From Sipunculus nudus (taxonomy: Eukaryota; Annelida; Sipuncula; Golfingiida; Sipunculidae), in the NCBI GenBank assembly GCA_026874595.1, contig CM049313.1, positions 59,663,159 to 59,727,158 on the forward strand: a DNA stretch of 64,000 bases, written 5' to 3'. Under the pieces are notes generated by a model that was not told the DNA's origin, made no database searches, and worked only from the letters and a program-made list of their open reading frames with translations. The position numbers and the translations under genes were made by a program. Each line of letters begins with the position of its first letter. Positions within the stretch are counted from its first letter, which is position 1. Positions 61,001-64,000 of the stretch are shown in pieces.

Positions 61001-63420
61001 CTAAGCACTATTTTATAGCCAACCTGATAGCTTATGCGATGGTGTGTTGTCGTCCATCCATCCTTGTCCAGACATTAACCCAAACTGTTTCAAACATGGC
61101 AGGAGCTACCATCACTAAATTTTATGCAAAAATCAGTCATCCATAAAACTGAAGATGGAGCTTATTATGAATTAAGGGAATATAAAGGGGTGTTATGTAT
61201 CTCTTTGCCTCACAGTTTAGCCCTTGTGACAAAGCCAAACCACTCGTCTAAAACCAAGAATTAAATAACAAGTCTGTGTTTGGCCTTCTTGTTACTTCCC
61301 AGTATCTCTAAGAATATGCAAAAGATTTCTAAAATCACATGTTAAACATTAATAAATTACACACTGTTGCTGTCAGTTCATGCCACACAAGGTTTAATTA
61401 TACATAGTGGCCAACCAGAAGAGATATATTGCAAGAAATTGTGCACATAAATAACCTCAGATGTGTTAAAGTTTTCTGAGGGTCCCTTCGGCTTCGACAC
61501 AACGAGGTTTCATTGTACTAGTAATTTGGTATAATAATGACATATCGCCCACCTTGATTGAACCATAATACATATTCATAGAATTGCATGAGCTCTTGCA
61601 TAATACAACTTGTTGGTCATTAAGAGATAGCTCAGGCCATATGACCAACATGATTTCTCAGACCACATGACCATGGAATGTCAGTTGATAGGTAGTCTGT
61701 TGTTATGGGTATGTACATTAGACCTAGAGAAACTAGTTAGTTTTAGCAGTAGTTTATATGTCAACCTGACCACTTGATCTCTGTAAAGTAGGCTGTATGA
61801 GTTGTTTTGTTTGTTCTTTTTCTTTTCTTTGTCTTGTATTTAATGCATCTACAATGCTACAGGAGAACTGGTTAAATGTGTGTGATGTCCAAATCATATA
61901 ATTGTTCTTTGAGATTTGATGAGAAACCTGTTTTGTGTTATTGTTTACATATAAATACAAATAAAGATGTGCATTATCTTTGTATAAAATACAGCACTTT
62001 TTCAGTCAAGGCACTTTTAGTGACTGTTTTAAGAACATTGCCTATAGACTTTTGGAGGGACAATTGAGGCAGTACTTCTTATTCCAATGTGTCTAATGTC
62101 TAATTCCAATCATGTATACAGTGATTTGTGTGGCCCTTTACTTTGACATACACAACCAAATATGCTGAACATTTTGCTCACTTAGCATCATTGTATACAG
62201 CTCAAAAGCAAGTGTATACAACAAGTTGAGTGTATACAACAAGGTGCTATAAAGACAAGTTTGATGTTACAAAAGTATCACAAACAACTTGTAAGATATT
62301 CCAGACTTTTATTAAAAGTGGCAGTAACCACAGCTGTAGTCAGTACTTATATCAGATCATATGTTTTTTCTGAAAATGTATATTTAACACCTGCTGTCTT
62401 AGGAATCATCATTGTAACACATTTAATTCATTTTGTTTTTCAAAAATTAACACTCAACAATAATCTGGAAATGTATAGAAAAATATTAAGGTTACTTTGA
62501 ATCATTGATGTGGGTGGAACAGCATACAAAGTATTGAATTGTCTTCATGATGGCCAGAATCTTGAATTTAACAAATGTTTAATGACGGTAATTCCTGCAG
62601 ATTGTAAATCAAATTTGGTTTTCAAACATTAACATTCAACAATCATCTGGAATGATGGAAAAAAATTTGGGTTACTTTGAATCATTGATGTGGGTGTAAC
62701 AAAGTACACAATTCAGGTCGAGGTCCATGATATCCAAAGTCTTGAATTAAACAAACGTTAAATGAAGGTAATATCTACAGATTGTAAATCAAGTTAGGAA
62801 TAGTTGATATTCAGATCTTAGACCTGACTTGAATTGTTGTGGGATATGATATCATGGTTTTGCATGTGTGTTAGTGAATGGGAGATATGGGCATATGTGT
62901 ATTTGAGAGCGAGAAAGAGAGATGGGCAGGAGATAATTTTTTAATGCAAATATTAATTTGAAGCTATTTTTAAGTATATTTAAATGTATCAGTGCATGAT
63001 TGATGTGGATGGCTCAATATAATATCAAGTATGTTAAGTTTGAAATAACTGGAAGGAAGTCTTTTTTAGTTGTGGTCTCATTAGTTATACATTTATCAGC
63101 AAAAATGATTCAATTACCTGTTAGTAGGTGCATGATAAGTTGATAATTAAGCATCGTAAGTTTTAATATTTTACCTGAAATTGTGGACTGGTACTCAACA
63201 TAACACTGTGTACTGACTGTGACTGTAACAGTCTTCATCTTCTGTTCTCCAGAGCTGCTTCAGATCTCCTCCATCACTCATGGCAGCGCTCTGGGGCCGC
63301 GGTTACAGCAGCCATCACAGGAACAGGAAACAAAGCGGCCAAGCGACATCCTGGATGCGACCACCCACGAGCTGAGGCTGGAAAAGAGTAACATTATCAT
63401 GCTAGGACCAACCGGCTCAG
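36948..63420 (+). CDS. CLPX: Mitochondrial ClpX unfoldase, 5' seven exons (gene continues past window)
   Basis: Joined exons 36948-37059, 53073-53309, 53987-54126, 55796-55985, 57518-57646, 59770-59880 and 63253-63420 give 362 codons in consistent phase. Residues 1-37 are an Arg/Ser-rich presequence. Residues 102-126 form a zinc-binding domain with CPKC and CEKC pairs (Cys102, 105, 123, 126) and [21 protein letters not shown] linker follows, then [20 protein letters not shown] and [12 protein letters not shown], the start of the AAA+ module. The last exon ends [15 protein letters not shown], splitting Walker A. ClpX unfolds substrates for ClpP in the mitochondrial matrix. Exons 5 and 6 add 80 residues where the human protein has a short linker. 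Exon 1 is inferred from phase and composition, not homology. Confidence 0.9.
37060..38079. other. Unassigned intronic stretch
   Basis: No repeat or coding signature recognised. A short C/G-poor region with a GGGGGG run near 37764. Confidence 0.4.
38080..39036 (+). repeat. Tandem monomers, about 285 bp
   Basis: Three to four diverged units share ATTTGGCATGTT, TTCATCCATCTCGGAAAG, TTTTTGTTG and ATAGATCTTGG phrases. Starts lie near 38100, 38383 and 38668, with a partial unit near 38990. Each has a GGTGGNGCCAC-like site (for example at 38279, 38425 and 39022). It ends 11 bp before the family A head at 39047. Confidence 0.65.
41322..41413 (+). repeat. Family A head and (TCCG)n of the outer nested element
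   Basis: Starts TTAGCTCAGCTGACTATAAG, with the hairpin arm AGTCATCTGAGCT and TCCG repeats to 41413. The body then runs to 41726, where the inner element interrupts it. Confidence 0.8.
41727..43618 (+). mobile_element. Complete family A element inserted in another copy
   Basis: 1,892 bp from TAGCTCAGCTGACTATAAGT to GACCCATAGGTCCCTTGT. The left flank CATAATGCATTTT and the right flank GTAAATAATCAGGAAAA join to the uninterrupted string seen at 39435-39460 and 1638-1665. No bases are duplicated, so insertion was between T and G/T without target duplication, as in Helitron-like transposition. A long TCCG patch spans 41778-41840. Subterminal inverted repeat GCTCAGCTGA/TCAGCTGAGC. Confidence 0.8.
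41778..41840. repeat. (TCCG)n microsatellite in element head
   Basis: About 60 bp of TCCG/CCGT repeats, the longest in the window. Shorter versions occupy the same position in the other family A and B heads. Confidence 0.9.
45049..45067. repeat. Poly-C run, one of several in the nest
   Basis: Runs of C also lie near 42631-42644, 44770-44780, 45600-45614 and 46758-46771. They sit at comparable places in the duplicated segments, just after GTGACAGGTGTAC- or CTCCCATC-type phrases. Confidence 0.8.
46165..46265. repeat. CT-rich low-complexity tract
   Basis: About 100 bp of imperfect TC/TTTC repeats. A similar tract lies at 47094-47125. Confidence 0.85.
47731..47764 (+). repeat. Family A 3' terminus
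   Basis: ATCAGCTGAGCGCCGTGACC, then CATAGGTCCCTTGT. It includes the subterminal repeat and the short GACC/GGTC hairpin. Confidence 0.7.
48060..48092 (+). repeat. Family A 3' terminus
   Basis: ACAGCTGAGCGTCGTGACCC, then ATAGGTCCCTTGT. Lies about 100 bp before the TIR transposon at 48190. Confidence 0.7.
48190..49960. mobile_element. 1.77-kb TIR element with TA flanks (Tc1/mariner or pogo-like)
   Basis: Left end CCGTAAAAAACCGCATATAC, continuing GTCGA. Right end (complement) CCGTAAAAACTCGCATATAA, then GTCGATCTCGCATATACGTC. TA lies at each outer edge. The CGCATATAMGTCGA motif is repeated in subterminal position and appears inverted at about 48250 (GTCGACTTATGTGCG). The interior has no recognisable transposase. 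A 108-codon minus-strand ORF at 48547-48873 has no recognised domain. Likely non-autonomous. Confidence 0.7.
49964..50073 (+). repeat. Direct repeat pair, first unit
   Basis: About 105-110 bp (ACATGTCACACATGTACTTG through TGTAGGCCTTGTT) recurs at 50358-50462 with about 85 to 90 percent visible identity. The first unit starts 4 bp after the TIR element. Confidence 0.65.
50700..52303 (+). mobile_element. Hairpin-headed non-autonomous element, family C
   Basis: Head TCCCCAGACAAAGTCGGG (a short hairpin CCC-GAC/GTC-GG) with a GCCGCCGC patch at 50758-50765. The 3' end near 52295-52303 is GTCTGGGGA, the exact complement of TCCCCAGAC. Three units of 280-290 bp (starts near 51532, 51821 and 52101), with diverged ones upstream, fill the interior. 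It has a GGTGGTGCCACC site at about 51029. Non-coding. Confidence 0.7.
51632..51658 (+). promoter_or_regulatory. Array of nuclear-receptor half-sites in repeat monomers
   Basis: GGGTCA, AGGTCA, AGGTCA and AGGTCA in direct orientation with spacers of 2, 1 and 0 (DR2, DR1, DR0). The same array lies at 51920-51946, and relaxed versions are at 51362, 51773 and 52062. DR1 is the known layout for RXR/HNF4/COUP-TF and TCAAGGTCA for ERR/FTZ-F1. Binding is not demonstrated. Confidence 0.4.
52304..53072. other. Intronic, unassigned
   Basis: No repeat recognised. Ends in the pyrimidine-rich acceptor of CLPX exon 2. Confidence 0.45.
53073..53309 (+). CDS. CLPX: CLPX exon 2 (start of zinc-binding domain)
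   Basis: Acceptor TATATTTTCAG, donor GTAAGT. It encodes the rest of the basic N-terminus ([14 protein letters not shown]), a Gly/Lys/Asp-rich low-complexity stretch and [17 protein letters not shown]. It contains no in-frame ATG, so an upstream exon is required. Confidence 0.85.
53310..53986 (+). other. CLPX intron 2
   Basis: 677 bp. Holds a three-copy minisatellite of 46-47 bp at 53471-53611 with unit core ATTGTGTTTTGATGAACTC. Confidence 0.8.
53471..53611 (+). repeat. Three-unit minisatellite, 46-47 bp
   Basis: Three head-to-tail copies differing at a few positions, inside CLPX intron 2. Confidence 0.85.
53987..54126 (+). CDS. CLPX: CLPX exon 3 (second Cys pair and proline linker)
   Basis: Acceptor TTCTTATTGCAG, donor GTAACA. 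The split codon with exon 2 gives Ser. It encodes [20 protein letters not shown], completing the four-Cys zinc site, then a charged segment and KPPPPPRK. Among the most conserved ClpX segments visible here. Confidence 0.92.
54127..55795 (+). other. CLPX intron 3
   Basis: 1,669 bp AT-rich. A 35-bp direct repeat (TTAACATATCTTTTATGTTA and following) occurs at about 54405 and 54593. Otherwise nothing recognised. Confidence 0.75.
55796..55985 (+). CDS. CLPX: CLPX exon 4 (start of AAA+ module)
   Basis: Acceptor TTTTTTTTCAG, donor GTAGGC. It encodes [20 protein letters not shown] and [14 protein letters not shown], nearly identical to the human segment, then a variable tail ending FSSSR. It ends in phase 1. 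Confidence 0.92.
55986..57517 (+). other. CLPX intron 4
   Basis: 1,532 bp. The last 40 bp are an ATC/TCA microsatellite that also provides the AG acceptor. No other feature recognised. Confidence 0.7.
57518..57646 (+). CDS. CLPX: CLPX exon 5 (variable linker, in-phase cassette)
   Basis: 129 nt, phase 1 to phase 1, donor GTGAGT. It encodes [20 protein letters not shown] and [17 protein letters not shown]. It has clear coding character but does not correspond to a conserved ClpX block. The acceptor lies in a TCATCA microsatellite with little pyrimidine tract, so inclusion may be variable. Confidence 0.65.
57647..59769 (+). other. CLPX intron 5
   Basis: 2,123 bp. Contains a C run at 58101-58116 and otherwise unassigned AT-rich sequence. 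Confidence 0.7.
58101..58116. repeat. Poly-C run
   Basis: About 16 C residues within a CLPX intron. Confidence 0.9.
59770..59880 (+). CDS. CLPX: CLPX exon 6 (variable linker, in-phase cassette)
   Basis: 111 nt, phase 1 to phase 1, acceptor CCAAGCAG, donor GTGAGA. It encodes [20 protein letters not shown] and [16 protein letters not shown]. Ser-rich and not part of the conserved AAA+ core. Confidence 0.65.
59881..63252 (+). other. CLPX intron 6
   Basis: 3,372 bp. Contains a tandem duplication of about 180 bp (62432-62795). No recognisable transposon. Acceptor CTTCTGTTCTCCAG. Confidence 0.75.
62432..62795 (+). repeat. Tandem duplication, two units of about 180 bp
   Basis: Both units contain TTACTTTGAATCATTGATGT, AACAATNATCTGGAA and GCAGATTGTAAATCAA-like phrases. 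Units start near 62432 and 62616. Confidence 0.75.
63253..63420 (+). CDS. CLPX: CLPX exon 7 (up to Walker A)
   Basis: 168 nt. Starts [16 protein letters not shown], which aligns with LLQIAG-type sequence of other ClpX proteins. Then comes a Gln/Glu-rich stretch, [19 protein letters not shown], and the donor GTATGC. The codon for the Gly before the Walker A Lys-Thr is split, so the next exon must supply the catalytic Lys. Confidence 0.92.
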
Positions 63421-64000
63421 GTATGCAGTTTGTACTGCTAGTGACCTCTGTTGACATATCAATGAACTAGATGTGTCATGAGCCCTGTGTAGAAGAAAAC
63501 AGGGCAAACTAATTTATCCTAAGCTGTATGTCTGTACTTGGATTTTAATTTGGCATGCTGTACTTGTGAGAGCCAGCTCTCTCTACTGTCCATCTGCCTG
63601 CAGACCAACAAACAAATGCGGGTTGAAATATAAACCCTTTGGTTAAGGAGCATGAAACTGGACAAAACTTTGTCTTTTAAAGTCTTATTTAAAGTTACAG
63701 AAATGTTTCTTTGTGTGATAATCAATATGTGAATGTTCTCTTTTACAATGAAGGGAAGACTTGCTCAAACAGTGGCATCCTCCCTGTATATTTTATTGAA
63801 TAAAAACCACACCTTCTATATCCTGCTGAGAGGGCTGGTGCAGACAAACAAATATACTTTAACCCTTTACTGTTTAAATTTATTTTAGATTTCCGACAAA
63901 TTCTGACACTATTTATATTTACACTAACAGCCATATCTTTTCAAGCTTTTTTTGTATCTTTATCAAATTTTCAACAGTTCCCACTAAGAGGGTTTGCTGA
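63421..64000 (+). other. CLPX intron 7, truncated by window edge
   Basis: 580 bp of intronic sequence with no recognised feature. The remaining AAA+ exons lie beyond the window. Confidence 0.75.

Overview
The window is AT-rich animal nuclear DNA with split genes, GT-AG introns and a very high density of repeats. The most likely source is a mollusc, probably a bivalve. This rests on the repeat content: short-hairpin elements followed by TCCG/ACGG microsatellites, poly-G-anchored repeats and a Tx1/L1-like LINE. The species cannot be named from this sequence.

Two protein genes are supported, both on the plus strand. At 4000-6094 a two-exon gene encodes a 114-residue glutaredoxin-like protein (C5orf63/YDR286C family) with a CxxC site and a probable mitochondrial presequence. 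From 36948 to beyond the right edge lies the 5' part of CLPX, the mitochondrial AAA+ unfoldase subunit of the ClpXP protease. Seven phase-compatible exons give 362 codons, covering presequence, four-cysteine zinc-binding domain, linker and the first half of Walker A. Its first intron is about 16 kb and is full of transposons. Two further in-phase exons lie between the conserved N-terminal part and Walker A and could be skipped without a frameshift. A few unassigned candidate exons (962-1138 plus; 27243-27552 and 21724-21963 minus) are listed at low confidence.

Most of the rest is mobile DNA. A 5.7-kb, 5'-truncated Tx1/L1-like LINE lies on the minus strand at 13485-19160. It has ORF1, an almost intact endonuclease/RT ORF2, an A-tail and a 12-bp target duplication. 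It sits inside an older repeat whose second copy (33475 to 29440, minus) shows the uninterrupted site. A decayed second non-LTR RT lies at 11150-12700. Also present are a tRNA-derived SINE head (9801), foldback MITEs (9567-9766, 34453-34683), a 274-bp MITE (30963-31236) and a 1.77-kb TA-flanked TIR element (48190-49960).

The most striking component is a group of non-autonomous elements with one blueprint but different termini. Each has a 5' hairpin, then a short TCCG or GCC simple-sequence patch, then (in most) an array of about 270-340-bp monomers often carrying the palindrome GGTGGCGCCACC. In three of the types the 3' end carries the complement of a short piece of the 5' hairpin. Examples are 2592-3398, 20127-21691 (minus), 29632-33048 (minus), 33499 onward, 50700-52303 and a nest at 39047-48092 where one copy (41727-43618) is inserted inside another. 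The layout resembles Helentron-related non-autonomous elements (HINE/pearl-like) of bivalves; that assignment is an inference.

Layout: 1-3400 repeats; 4000-6094 glutaredoxin-like gene; 6100-11100 sparse unique DNA with small repeats; 11150-19160 two LINEs; 19173-36900 intergenic DNA with several repeat families; 36948-64000 CLPX, with introns holding the second transposon-rich block.
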